Under the pieces are notes generated by a model. The model did no database searches and had not been told where the DNA came from. It worked only from the letters and a program-made list of their open reading frames with translations. This document shows, in pieces, positions 32,195-42,550 of a stretch of 64,000 nucleotides of DNA; within the stretch, counting starts at the first letter, position 1; each line of letters starts with the position of its first letter. Position numbers and translations under genes: made by a program. Source of the stretch: Petaurus breviceps papuanus (Eukaryota; Chordata; Mammalia; Diprotodontia; Petauridae); contig JAMXIF010000042.1 of NCBI GenBank assembly GCA_028583685.1, forward strand, positions 18,963,666-19,027,665, in the 5' to 3' direction.

Positions 32195-32425
32195 ATGGAT
32201 AGAAAAAGCATTTATTAAGCCTTTACTGTGTACCATGCACTGTGCTAAGCACTGGAGATACAAATACAAGCTATCGAGTCAGTCCTTCCCTCAAGCAGCT
32301 TACATTTTAGTTAGAGAAGACAATATATACATTAAGGGGAGACGGAAAGTGGGTGACAGGAGAGGAAAGAGTGAGTATTCTCTAGAGGAGAAGGGGTTTT
32401 GGCCCCTCTGCAGACTCAGATTTGG
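32195..32425 (+). mobile_element. Unassigned long repeat (family G), head
   Basis: A well-kept head: 'gcatttattaagcctttact', 'accatgcactgtgctaagca', 'ctggagatacaaatacaagc' and 'ccttccctcaagcagcttac'. It creates the 160-codon frame at 32,085-32,567, which is not a gene. Confidence 0.75.
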
Positions 32426-32496
32426 AGCTGAGTATTTCATGTATAGGGTGTTTTTAAGTCTGCCTCATTTACCCACTTCTTGGATTGAAGGTTTTT

Positions 32497-32645
32497 CTTT
32501 TTTCAAGCAATTGGGGTTAAGTAACTTGTTCAAGGTTACATGGCCAGTTATTTTGTGTGGGTGTTAAGTATCTCAGGCCAGAACCAATCCCAGGTTTCCT
32601 GACTCTGGCGCCGGCACTCTTACTTACTGTGCCACCTGGCCGCCC
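32497..32645 (-). mobile_element. SINE monomer related to the dimeric type
   Basis: Reversed copy: 'aagcaattggggttaagtaa', 'caaggttacatggccagtta', ending 'gtgccacctggccgcccc'. It has the 'ctggcc' head of the dimeric SINE but a single unit. An approximate duplication 'gattgaaggttt' / 'gattgaagtttt' flanks it. Confidence 0.85.
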
Positions 32646-33267
32646 CTAGATTGAAGTTTTAAAGTAGGCACTGAGCATGAGCTCTGTCTGGCCAAAGGAA
32701 TAGAGAACCGGGTATATACTAACCCATATACACTGAAAAAAAATAATCCTTCATACCTTCTCCATTATCACCACTGGTTCTCCAGTGTTTGGAGTGATAA
32801 ACCATAGAATCTAATTATTCCACATATCCTACACTGATGTGGATTCAGTCATCACAAGACTCTGCAAAGTCCTAGACCTTATTAACTGATTCCTCCCATT
32901 TTGAGGTTGGCAACCCCTCACATGCTGTTTCCTTTATCCCTATGGTTTAGTCACCATCTGTTGAGGTTAAAGTATTTCTTCCTGATATTTCTTCTCATAC
33001 TTTTACCCATATACATGTTAGCCCTCTCTCTACATGGTCTTCTAAGATCCACTACTTTCCAATTCCATCATGTTCTCTGAGACCCCTAGTGTATTGCTAA
33101 TAAGCTCTTTTTCTTCTTAGATCACTTCATAATCAGACAATATAGTATGAATTACTAGAGTGTTCATGGAAAGAAATCAGTCTGGACATTGGCAGCTGGG
33201 GATTTGCTTTTGACCTTCCTTTTTAATGTCATAATTGTTATGTGTAGGATCTGTTCATAACATCATT
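32646..33267. other. Unassigned sequence
   Basis: A diverged L2/CR1-like feel at 32,900-33,110 could not be confirmed. Confidence 0.35.
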
Positions 33268-33440
33268 GATTTAAAGCTCAAGAGACTTTAGAAACCTCAC
33301 CCATCTTTTTTTTGTACAGCTGAAGAAACTGAGACAAAAAGGGGTTAAATGATTTGCCATGGTCTCACAGCTAGTAAGTGTCTAGTTTAGGATTTGAACC
33401 CAGGTCAGTACTCTGTCTCCTATTCTACCTCATTGCCTCT
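33268..33440 (-). mobile_element. MIR-like repeat
   Basis: 'gctgaagaaactgagacaaa', 'catggtctcacagctagtaa' and 'gtttaggatttgaacccagg' give a reversed MIR-type element. Confidence 0.65.
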
Positions 33441-33704
33441 GTTTATGGTCAAATGTTCCACTCTCAGTTTCTGGTCTATGTTGTTCTAATGCCTACCCAT
33501 AGTATACAAAAACAGGAGGGAAAAACACAGCTATGCTGTAGTAACAATCATACCTAGACCCAGCATTGCATTGTCTACATACATTTTACCAACTGAAATT
33601 ACTTTTTGTTTCCTTCCCAAGGGAAAGTTATATGGCAGGAGAGGAGGGCAAATGGGAATCTGGATTAATTTGCCAGTCAGAAATCAACTTATTCCCATTC
33701 AAAG

Positions 33705-33970
33705 GTGATATGGTATAGTATAGAGGAACAATAATTAGTCTGAGCATTCCAATTCTGCCACCAAAATTTGCTGTGTGACCTTGGGCAATTCAATTCAATG
33801 AGCTAGTATTTAACAAAGGTCTACTTAATATCGGGAAGTTTTGGTCTAGGTAGTTGGGCTACAGAGACAAAACAGTTGATTAACCTTTATGGGCCTCAGT
33901 TATCCCATTTGTAAATTGAGGGGGTTGAACTAGTGAACTCCAAAGCACTAAATTTCTATGCTTTTATGAC
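33705..33970 (+). mobile_element. MIR/CORE-SINE interrupted by a family G head
   Basis: The 5' part ends at 'gctgtgtgaccttgggcaat'. The stretch at about 33,790-33,875 ('caatgagctagtatttaaca') is G-like. The 3' part resumes at 'tatgggcctcagttatccca'. Confidence 0.6.
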
Positions 33971-33989
33971 TATCTGATTAGCAGCTGTT

Positions 33990-34300
33990 TAAATAGCAGA
34001 TTAGAGAGAACCTCTGTTGATTTGAGTATAGCTGCTCTGGGCCCAGTAGGCCAAGGTTCAGCTGTCAGAATACTCCAGTTTATAAGCTGGCTTCTTTAAG
34101 GAAAGGTTTCTTTAACTCCAACGGGTCACTTGACATTCTGTAATGACGTGTATGGAACCTCTGCCAAGATCCAGCTCTGGTGCCTCTTCATAAAATGGAG
34201 CTGACCTTGGGAACATAAGCTCTGGCAGGTTCTGCTAGAGTGTTGAGAAGGCTTCAAGTATGGGCATAGTGACAGACTGAAGGAATGGCATCCGAGGACC
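33990..34300. promoter_or_regulatory. Candidate conserved non-coding element (weak)
   Basis: A repeat-free stretch with nuclear-receptor- and CRE-like words ('acgggtcacttgacattctg', 'taatgacgtgtatggaacct', 'gagctgaccttgggaacata'). Texture only. Confidence 0.22.
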
Positions 34301-34454
34301 CTCCTCTTTCTGTTTAGGAGATTTTATACCAGCTGAGGAACCATTTTGGTCCCAATAACTCATAAACAAGACAAAACAAAACAAAACAAAATCTACTAAG
34401 GTGTGGACAGGTCTCTGTTAGGAGGTGGAATGCCTGCAGAGAGAAAATCACAAA

Positions 34455-34530
34455 TGAAAATGAATGAAAAATATTTATTAAGCTCTTACTATTACTGGGC
34501 ATTGTTCTGAGCTCTGAGAATAGATAGAAA
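34455..34530 (+). mobile_element. Unassigned long repeat (family G), head fragment
   Basis: 'aaaatatttattaagctctt', 'actattactgggcattgttc', then 'tgagctctgagaatag'. Confidence 0.6.
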
Positions 34531-34689
34531 ACACATCAAGGAACTGGATTAAAAAGGAGATCCTAATACATTTGGTTTCATTGGCTTTGTCCTACTCTCC
34601 CTATATACTCACATGGACACATGCACATATGAGAATGTAAATGTGAGTGCATGCATACACACACACATACACACACATGACCTGTGGTT

Positions 34690-34880
34690 TCATTATTATG
34701 GGAAACTTGCTACATTGATACTGATGAGCAATTTGTAGTTTGTCTCTGGAGAATTATCTAGGACCCCCAGAGGTTGTGACTTGTCCATGAGTGTTCAGCT
34801 AATGTTTCACAGGCAGGACTTGAACCCATGTCTTCCTGACTCCAGGTAGGTCCCTATCCACCATGCTGCATTGCCTCTCT
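34690..34880 (-). mobile_element. MIR-like repeat with (CA)n nearby
   Basis: 'gttgtgacttgtccatgagt', 'ggcaggacttgaacccatgt', 'cttcctgactccaggtaggt' and 'tatccaccatgctgcattgc'. A (CA)n tract precedes it at 34,653-34,678. Confidence 0.7.
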
Positions 34881-35620
34881 TTAGTTTTGCAAGTCTGAAG
34901 AAAATGCCTAAAGATGCTACAAAGTCTGTTTTTAACCTTGACTCAGACTCCTGTCCTACTCTAATGATAAGAAATAAAAATATAATATCAAGATCTATTT
35001 TCCTTTTTTTGGAGCAAGGTTTACAATCCTTTAAAATACAAAAATTAAAAAAAAAAGTCAGGCTAACATTAAAATGTAAAATACTCCAGATATAAAAATT
35101 ATTCCAACCAAGCAATACAGAATAGAATTTAAATTGAGAATATTTCAACAGCATTGGGAGGCCTCACCCCAGAGCTAATAATGTAATAGTTCTATCTCCC
35201 CAATAGCTCCAAAGTTGGAAGAGACTCCAAGTCAGGGAGGAGAGCTGTGGCCTACTTTACAAAATACCTTGGGGGAATTTCCATCTATCAATACATCAGA
35301 ACCGGAACATTTATTAAAGTGTTTCTCTCTTGCTTTCAAATATTCTTCTCTGGTAATTTTTGCCCTTTTGTTTCTGAATTATTTGTTGTTATCTTCTATC
35401 TAAAACAGGAGGGATCTCTGAGCAAATGTCTTCTCACTCAAATATCAAACTACATTTTTTAGAGATTAAAAAAGTAGGATTGGTTAGGCATCAAATTATG
35501 GGAGATTCATTCAGTTTGGGCCTAGGCCAGAATAGAAAAATGTGTATGCCTCTGAGGTGACCTTTTCCTAGTCTATGCTGTTCTTATCCCTTATGTGGGT
35601 GTGGCATGAATCTAGCAAGC
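34881..35620. other. Unassigned AT-rich sequence
   Basis: An A-rich run at 35,047-35,057 is present. Frames on both strands show no domain. Confidence 0.4.
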
Positions 35621-35621
35621 A

Positions 35622-35850
35622 AATCATAGCATGTCAAAGCTGGAAGACACTTGAAAGATCATTTAGATCAACAATCTCTTCATTTCATAGATGTGAAGAC
35701 TAAAATCCAGAGATGTGAAATTACTTATCTAGAGCAGTTAAATGATGTCCTTTGAGACATAATGGGCTATAGATGACAGATGCAGGATTAGAAGTCAGGG
35801 AAACAAGAGCTGAACTCTCACCTCAGGCTGTGTGACCAGGGCAAGTCACT
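35622..35850. mobile_element. MIR-like fragments
   Basis: 'gcatgtcaaagctggaagac' and 'cacttgaaagatcatttaga', then a CORE piece 'gtgtgaccagggcaagtcac'. Confidence 0.55.
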
Positions 35851-35854
35851 TAAA

Positions 35855-36260
35855 GACACAATTTCACAACAACCTGTCCTGTATGGCAATGTGTTCTGGA
35901 AAAATTGTACTCAAACTAGGTAGAGCAAGTCTGGAGTTAGTAGACTTCCAAAAAGTGTTCCAGAGCAAAGAAAGAAGATTCAGGGAAAATATATACAATG
36001 ACTATAGCAATGTAAATGTGAAAAAAGAGATACTTGTTTTGTAATAATCAAGAATGGCCCTGAAGAGATGAGAAAATTAAGAGGATAGCTTTTTAAAAAT
36101 TTAAAAATTTATTTATTTATTGCTTATCTGCTCTTTTGTGACACAAATCCTTTTGAAAATCTGGTGAGGGCTATGGACCCTTCTTTGGAATCATGCTTTT
36201 AAATGTATGATTTTGATTACCTGAATTTAAAAAAAAAAGTTTTGCAAAAATAAAACTAAT
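35855..36260 (+). mobile_element. L1 3'-untranslated fragment
   Basis: 'atatatacaatgactatagc', 'aatgtaaatgtgaaaaaaga' and 'tgtaataatcaagaatggcc' match the L1 3' parts at 43,880 and 44,985. Confidence 0.6.
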
Positions 36261-36309
36261 GTAGCCAAAAATTAGAAAGAGAGTGAGAAACAGGGGCTGT
36301 GGGGTGGAT

Positions 36310-37583
36310 TACAGTAAATTTCTCTGATAAAGTCCTCATTTCTCAAATACATAGGGAATTCTGTGTGTGTTTATATAAAAATAAGCCATTCTTCAAATGA
36401 TAAATGGTCAAAGGATATGAACAGGAGGTTTTCAGAAGAAGAAATCAAAGTTATCAATAGTCACATGATAAGAAGTTCTAAATTTTCAATTAGAGAAATG
36501 CAAATTAAAACAACTGAGGTACCACCTTACATCTTTCAGAATGACTAAGATGAAAGGAAAATGATAAAAATGAGAGGTGATGTGGAAAAATAGGAAACTA
36601 ATGAACTTATGGTGGAGTTAGGAACTAGTCTATCCATTTTAGAGAACAAGTTGGAACTATACCCAAAGGGCTATAAAACTGTTCATACCTTTTGACCCAG
36701 CAATACTGTTACTAGGTCTGTATCCAGAGGCAATAGGTGCTCCAGTGATTTAAGTGTGGGGTCTGGAGTTATGAAGACCTGAGTTCAAATCTGTTTTCAG
36801 ACATTAACCTGGACAAATTACTTAACCTCTGTCTGCCTCAGTTTCCTCATCTATAAAATGGAGATAATAATAGAAACTACTTCCCAGGTTTGTTGTGAGA
36901 ATCAAATGAACTAATAATTGTAAAGTACTTAGTGCAGTATCTCACACATAGTAAGCATTATATCAATGTTACCTATTAGCTTTTACTATTACCTCAAAGA
37001 TATCAAAGAAAAAGGGGAGGAAAGATTTATATGTAAAAAAATATTTATAGAAGCTCTTTTGGAGTGTCAAAGAATTAGAAATTGGGGAAATGCCCATCAG
37101 TTGGAGAATGGCTGAAAGTTGTGATATATTGTTGTCATGGAATACTATTATGTCATGAGAAATGATAGAGGGAATGGGATCAGAAAAACCTGGGAAGACT
37201 TATATGAATTAATGCAAAGTTAAGTGAGCAGAACCAGGAGAACTTTCTTCGCGGTAACAGTAACGTTGCAATGATGATTATCTGTGAAAGATTTAGCCAC
37301 TCTGATCAATATAATCATTCAAGAAAATTTCAAAGGACTCATTATGTGAATTGTGTTCCACTGCTAGAGAGAGAACTGATGAACTCTGAAGGGAGATTGA
37401 AGGATATTATTTTTCACTTTCTTTATCTTTCTCTTCTTTGATGGGGTGGGGCAGGAACATGACCAATATGTAAATATGTGTTGCATGACTGCACATGCAT
37501 AATGGGTAAGAGTATGGGTGGGGAAGAGACTGGAGGCAGGGGGAGAATTCATAGCTCAAAATTAAAAATAAAAGTTAAACATT
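36310..37583 (+). mobile_element. L1 LINE, ORF2 C-terminus and 3' UTR
   Basis: A frame at 36,363-36,548 encodes the L1 ORF2 signature SSKFSIREMQIKTT. Then come 'ttttgacccagcaatactgt', 'gcccatcagttggagaatgg', 'cagaaaaacctgggaagact' and 'gtgagcagaaccaggagaac'. A CORE-SINE at about 36,727-36,993 splits it. It is 5'-truncated and degraded. Confidence 0.9.
36727..36993 (+). mobile_element. MIR/CORE-SINE inside L1
   Basis: 'gtgctccagtgatttaagtg', 'agtttcctcatctataaaat', 'gagataataatagaaactac' and 'catagtaagcattatatcaa'. L1 sequence resumes right after it. Confidence 0.85.
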
Positions 37584-37589
37584 GTATTG

Positions 37590-37865
37590 TGAGCTCCTTA
37601 AAAGCAGAGATTGTGGGGGCGGCTAGGTGGCGCAGTGAGTAAAGCCTGGCCCTGGAGTCAGGAGGACCCGAAGACACTTAACACCCACACAAAAATACTA
37701 GTGGTGTAACCTTGGGTGAGTTACTTAACCCCAATTGCCCTCCAAAGGAAAAAAAAGGCAAAAAACAAAAAGCAAGGATTGTCTTCTTCCTCTCTTTGCA
37801 TCCCCCATATTTATCACAATGCCTGGCACCTAGTCGGTCCTTAATAAATGCTCATTGTCTGGTTA
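37590..37865 (+). mobile_element. L2-type 3' end split by a SINE
   Basis: 'gtgagctccttaaaagcaga' before and 'cacaatgcctggcacctagt', 'ccttaataaatgctcattgt' after the SINE at 37,615-37,770. Confidence 0.8.
37615..37770 (+). mobile_element. tRNA-derived SINE missing its B-box
   Basis: Head 'gggggcggctaggtggcgca', then 'gagtcaggaggacccgaaga', where the usual 'gttcaaatcc' B-box segment is missing. The tail is 'ccaattgccctccaaagg' plus A. A near-perfect duplication, agcagagattgt / agcaaggattgt, flanks it. Confidence 0.9.
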
Positions 37866-37939
37866 ACTCTTTCAAAATATGTAAATAAATATATAAAGCA
37901 AAATAATTATGATTATAAAGGAGATTACTGATAATGGAA

Positions 37940-38091
37940 TACTTGTTTTGTTGATTAGTTGTAGCTGACTCTCCATGACTCTATTTGGGGTTTTCTTGGA
38001 AAAGATACTGGAGTGGTTTGTCATTTCTTCCTCCAGCTCATTTTACAGATGAGGAATACAGCTATTTAAAACAAAAAGTGTGCACATGTGC

Positions 38092-38133
<42 letters not shown>
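37940..38133 (-). mobile_element. Mar1-like SINE 3' half and (CA)n
   Basis: 'tgactctccatgactctatt', 'gatactggagtggtttgtca' and 'ctcattttacagatgaggaa', then a (CA)n tract at 38,095-38,133. Confidence 0.8.
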
Positions 38134-38137
<4 letters not shown>

Positions 38138-38336
38138 CCATGGGTCCCAGGTGAAAATCCCTTTAGGTAGAGAGACATTTACCTGGCCTTTGCATGGATG
38201 AATATGAGCCTAAGTGATGGAAGCCAGTAAACCGGCATCTTTCTTCTGTGAGTGTGACTGCCCTAAAGAAGTTGTTTTCAGGGTAAATGCTGGCTGTTGG
38301 TGTTTTATAATTGTCAATAGGACATTGTCAATACAT

Positions 38337-38535
38337 GGAGGCAGCTAGATGGATATAGCACTAGTCCTGGAGTCCTCAAACATTTACTGCTTGTTTGACC
38401 ATGGGCAAATCCCTTAACCTCTGCCTACCTTAGATTCCTCATCTACCTCTCAGTGCTGTTGTGAAGATAAAATGAGACAATATTTGTAAGGCACTTTGCA
38501 AACCTAAAATATATGTTAACCATTTTAAAAATCAG
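38337..38535 (+). mobile_element. CORE-SINE
   Basis: Head 'ggaggcagctagatggatat', then 'gaccatgggcaaatccctta' and 'gttgtgaagataaaatgaga' through 'ggcactttgcaaacctaaaa'. Confidence 0.85.
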
Positions 38536-38559
38536 CAATAGCAGCATCCAGAGTATGGG

Positions 38560-38770
38560 AGATGAGGGGAAAAAATTAGGAGAAATCTATCTTGCTGTAC
38601 AAGATAATAAGGGGGAAGGGTGTGATAGAAGGGAGGGAAGAATGGGGAAATGAGAAATCAGAATGTGCACCATCTTGGGGTGGGGGGTAGAGATGGGAAG
38701 AAAATTTGGAACTCAAAACCTTTTGGAAGTGAAGATGAAAACTAAAAATAAATTAATTAATTTTAAAAAT
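38560..38770 (+). mobile_element. L1 3' terminus
   Basis: A G-rich stretch, then 'gaaaatttggaactcaaaac' and an A-rich tail, the usual end of marsupial L1. Confidence 0.65.
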
Positions 38771-38929
38771 TAGGAGAGGAGAGTGAGTGAAGAAAGAGAA
38801 AGAAGGAGGTAAATGGGTGTTCATATCCACATAACAAGTATAGATAGCCCTTGACATAGACTTTCTTAGTTTTGCTCTCTTGTTATCCTTCAACCAACTG
38901 GTGAATCAGAGCTATTACTTACTACGCTT

Positions 38930-39499
38930 CCAAAGTAGCCCAACTACTGTTCAGAAGCCAGAAGCTGCAGAAGATATGGCCCCTACCCTGAAGGAGATGA
39001 TCATCTCAAGTTAGAAAGAGAAGCCTATGGCAAGTAAAGCAACCAGAAGACAATACAATACAATCTAGCCTGAGATTAAGGACAAAACTGGGAGTCCCTG
39101 AATATGTGTGCTGCCAGAACCCAGAAGAGATGATAAAAGAGTGAGGAATCATTAGAGAAGACTTCCTGGAGAAGGTAAGATTTGACTTGGAGTTCAATGG
39201 ATTGGTCAGATTGGCTAGATGGAAAAGAGAAAGGAAGGCCTTTTAGATTGGAAGAATGACATAAATAAAGGCACAAGGTGGGGAATGAGCATGGTATGTT
39301 TGTAAGAAAGGGAGTAGGTGTACCTGATTATAGAGGAGGGAGCATTTTAGGAAAGAGTGGGAGGGAGATAAATTGGTCAGCTAGGAGCTAGGTACATGAA
39401 ACAAACTGCAATAGAATTCATGAGAGTTTTACAGAGTTTAGATGAGGTGATAGGAAATAGGGAGTCATTAGAGATTCTTGAGCAGATGAGAGATACAAT
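38930..39499 (+). mobile_element. Unassigned long repeat (family G), middle part
   Basis: It contains 'aagacttcctggagaaggta', 'acataaataaaggcacaagg' and 'atagggagtcattagagatt'. It ends where LTR copy C begins, so C probably inserted into it. Confidence 0.7.
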
Positions 39500-39837
39500 T
39501 GTAATGACAAGCAAAGTTATACTTTGCTGCTTATTTCAGCTATTCGAGTGTCTTTGACCCTTGCCATTGAATGTGTCAAGTCTTGTTGGAAACAGTATAC
39601 ATTGTGTTGCTTTTAAGAGGCCTGAGGGAGTTTGGAGACTTTCCCCGACCTTAGTAAGCCTAATGTCATCCTTAATAAACCTAAAGCCCTCCGTGGGAGA
39701 AGCTTGCTGAAAGAGTGGAACAGGAAGGAGCAGAGTAGATAAAAACTAGTATAAGCTGGGACCAAGCAATATTGAGAGAGAGAATGCTTGTGGTTTTGGC
39801 GCTTTGTTTGTTATTCTGTCTGTTGTTCTATGTTGGT

Positions 39838-40065
39838 GTTACTTTATCAGACAGAAGCACTCTGTTGAATTGTGTTACTTTGTCAGACAGAGCATTCTGT
39901 CTAATGATTTGTGTACTTTGTCAGACAGAAGCCCTCTGTTGATTTGTGTTAGTATTACTTNNNNNNNNNNTACTTTGTCAGACAGAAGCCCTCTGTTGAT
40001 TTGTGTTAGTATTACTTTGTCAGACAGAAGCACTCTGTTGATTTGTGTTGATTTCTCAGACAGAA
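39838..40065 (+). repeat. ~42-bp tandem array with assembly gap in LTR copy C
   Basis: About six units, each containing 'actttgtcagacagaagc', recur at 36-42 bp spacing (39,839, 39,875, 39,914, 39,955, 39,971, 40,013). The array directly follows the signal-like start. Ten N bases at 39,961-39,970 sit inside it, so the true copy number is unknown. Confidence 0.92.
39961..39970. other. Assembly gap (10 N)
   Basis: The only run of N in the window, placed inside the tandem array of copy C. Its size is probably nominal. Confidence 0.99.
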
Positions 40066-40216
40066 AGAGAATTAAGATAATGCCAGTAATGTGTGCAAAT
40101 ATTGTTGTAGCCCCGTTGAGCTTTCTTTTCCTAGAAACAGAAACTGTGAAGAGCCTGGAGTTGAGCAGTTCCTGTAAGCTGCAATATGGAACAGAAGCAG
40201 GGAGTTGCCCACCTGT

Positions 40217-40279
40217 GAATCCAGGCAAGAGTTGGTTGAATTCATACAAGAGCTGGGTGAATTCAGGCAAGAGCTGGGA
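40217..40279 (+). repeat. 21-bp tandem repeat, three units
   Basis: Units start at 40,217, 40,238 and 40,259 with the core 'caagagctgggtgaattc'. The period is a multiple of three. Confidence 0.9.
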
Positions 40280-40429
40280 GCATGGAAGAGGAACCATGGG
40301 GTTTAGAAGTCACCTTCAAGTTAAGTTGAAAGGAGACTTTACTTGGGTACTCAGTGCTGACTGATGATATTGTAACTTTACTGTGACCTAGGAGTGGATG
40401 CTCTTTGTACTTTTCCACTACCCCTTAAA

Positions 40430-40515
40430 GATGATTGGCTTAAGGATGACTACCTCCTAAGGATGATTGGCTTAAGGATGACTACCTTCTAAGGATGACT
40501 GGCTTAAGGAAGATT
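40430..40515 (+). repeat. 32-bp tandem repeat, about 2.7 units
   Basis: Units begin 'gatgattggcttaaggatga' at 40,430, 40,462 and, shortened, 40,494. This is the third separate array in copy C. Confidence 0.9.
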
Positions 40516-40695
40516 GGAAGCCAGCCTGGAGTCAAGATGAAAGAAGACTTGATTTGGGTGCTCTATACTGACTGATAAGATTATGACTTACATATGTTTT
40601 CTATAAGACTCTGTGGCCACCTTATTAATAAGTTGTTATGTTGTTGTGAATGTTGTGCCTTCGTTTCTTGAATGTTTTGTTTTAGTTTATTGCTG

Positions 40696-40701
40696 AATAA
40701 A
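40696..40701 (+). promoter_or_regulatory. Poly(A) signal of LTR copy C
   Basis: AATAAA lies near the right end, in register with those of copies A and B. Confidence 0.55.
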
Positions 40702-41109
40702 TAGAGAGTTCATTATACTATGCAATTAGATCCTTAAAGTAATTCACAGCAGCAGTTCTCAGGAGAGTTGCTCGTGATTGGCTTTATAGTAATAGTTCTT
40801 CAGAAGGAAATGAAAGGATAATGGCCTGATGTAAGTCAGGAGGTCACTATGGAAAGGGAATTGCCTAATTCTTTACCTGCCTTTGAGCATCTGCTTTCCC
40901 AGATAAATCATAAAGGACAATACTATTGATTTCCAACATTTGCATTCCACTCCCCATTTTCTACTTATTCATTGGATCTTGTATTGACTTTTCTGAACCC
41001 TGGTCACTTAAAATCTATATAGAATCACAGAAATCTTCTTTGTTAAACCAGGAAATTTAGGACTGTGTGAAAATGAAACACTATATAAAGTTAAATGAAT
41101 TCCAGACAA

Positions 41110-41240
41110 GCTACAGATTGGAAAAGATGATCGGTGTAAAAGAGGTGAATTAGACCTCACTTGAGCCAAATCAATTAGTTACTACTTTCTGCTTCTAAAT
41201 AATAAAAGTGGATCAACTCTGATTGTATGCAGCCTTGAGA
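41110..41240. promoter_or_regulatory. Candidate conserved non-coding element (weak)
   Basis: Repeat-free, with a short inverted repeat GAGGT...ACCTC around 'gaggtgaattagacctcac' and homeodomain-like 'ccaaatcaattagttactac'. Confidence 0.25.
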
Positions 41241-41244
41241 CACT

Positions 41245-41450
41245 AAGGGCATTATTATTGTTGTTTGTGCTTCTTTCTTGAAGAGGAGTATGACATTGGG
41301 AAAGTGAACTGCATTTAAGTGAGACAGAGCTGTGTAAAATCACCAGTCTCACTCTCTCCTGAGCAACTGGTTCGTGGGCAATATATAGATCAGGACAACT
41401 GGAAATGGCTCCAAATGCAGTACAAAACCTTGGCCTTTTAAGCTAAGATC
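41245..41450 (+). mobile_element. Old marsupial repeat (same family as 22,520)
   Basis: 'tttcttgaagaggagtatga', 'aagtgagacagagctgtgta' and 'caccagtctcactctctcct'. Confidence 0.7.
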
Positions 41451-42030
41451 TTTTCCAGGTTTCAGTTTTTCTGAGGTAAAGGCCTTTCAGTGATTAAGGC
41501 TAGGTAAAAATGAGGCAAAAAAAATGGCCTCTTTACCTAGTCAAAAAAAGGTCAACCTGGGAGGAGAAGACCTCCAGGGTTTCTGACCAAAACAGAAAAA
41601 AAAATGCTATTTACATTCACTCTGAGAATCAGAATCCAAAAAAAAAAATGACCAAGGTAAGCTTAGTCTGGGACCTTTTATTGGCAGATTAGTTAGTCAG
41701 AATGATTTAGATTAAGACTTAATCCTTAAAAAAAAGAAATCTAGACCTTAAATTAGAATTTATCTTGTGAGGTTTCAGCAATCAAAAGCAGAGTACCCAC
41801 AGGTAAGGGTATAATTCTCTATGTGGACAGAGGGAGAAGAGGGAGGAAAAGGATGGAAGAAGAGGAGAGAGAGGAAAGGAGGACGGAGAAGTAACCAGAG
41901 ATGAAGGGAACAGGAATAAGTAATTCTCCCTCATCTCTAAATACATGTTTCAGGTTCAGTATTTGTCATTGTAAGCATTCAGGAATAGAATCTCAAAGAA
42001 GTTATATTTTAAAATAGTTCAAGTCTCCAA
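41451..42030. other. Unassigned sequence
   Basis: Several A-runs (41,518-41,530; 41,597-41,605; 41,638-41,648) and a purine-rich tract at 41,828-41,890. Confidence 0.4.
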
Positions 42031-42204
42031 TGATAGACAATAATAATAGTTGGAATTTATGATCCTTTAAGATTCACAAAATACTTTTTACACATTATCC
42101 TATTTGATTGATGCCAAAAGTTCATCTCCCAGGGTGAACATGTGAACATGGTAGTTCACAGAAATGGTCTTTCTCTCCCTGTTCCTATTATTAAACAATA
42201 GCCT

Positions 42205-42315
42205 AATTTCTAGATTGTAAGCTTTTTGAAGATAAAGTCCAAGTTTTATTTTATCTTTGTTTTCAGTGCCTAGCATGGTGTTCTGCATCAAGAATGTGAT
42301 TAATGAATTTCATAG
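42205..42315 (+). mobile_element. L2-type 3' end
   Basis: 'ctagattgtaagctttttga', 'cagtgcctagcatggtgttc' and 'gattaatgaatttcat'. Confidence 0.75.
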
Positions 42316-42550
42316 CTCTTCTAGCAAGGCTGGACTATCTCTAAGGAGACATATGTTGTTGCTAAAGCACCTAGGAGTTGTATTTCTTCTAAATGGAAAA
42401 ATTTCAGGATCAGAAGTAGAGGGTAGCATTTCTATTAGAGTGGAAGCTTTTAAAAAGTCCCCCCTATATTGAAAGCTCTACACACACCCCCAGTCCTGAT
42501 CCTCTAGTGTAAGTCTTCTCTTTTATACTTGGAAGAAACAAAACTGCCAG

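Larger units (their letters stand above)
39500..40722 (+). mobile_element. LTR-like element, copy C
   Basis: This fossil is of the same general family as copies A and B but in a diverged branch. It starts TGTAATGACAAGCAAAG, which is nearly the inverse of the right end of copy A. The 4-bp repeat CAAT flanks it (39,496-39,499 and 40,723-40,726), though the right end does not finish in CA, so that edge is tentative. A TATA-like 'gtagataaaaactag' (about 39,736) comes before an ATG at 39,786 with a hydrophobic, signal-like start (MLVVLALCLLFCLLFY). Near 40,321-40,365 and 40,538-40,575 it matches the end of copy B's frame at DNA level. No internal retroviral genes adjoin it. It is degraded and interrupted by an assembly gap. 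Confidence 0.65.

Noticed and set aside
32085-32567. 160-codon open frame
   Set aside because: It spans the family G repeat and the edge of a SINE; no protein domain was seen.
39804-40364. 186-codon frame across the N gap
   Set aside because: It runs through unknown bases inside a tandem array and starts after the element's own ATG in another frame, so it is unreliable.
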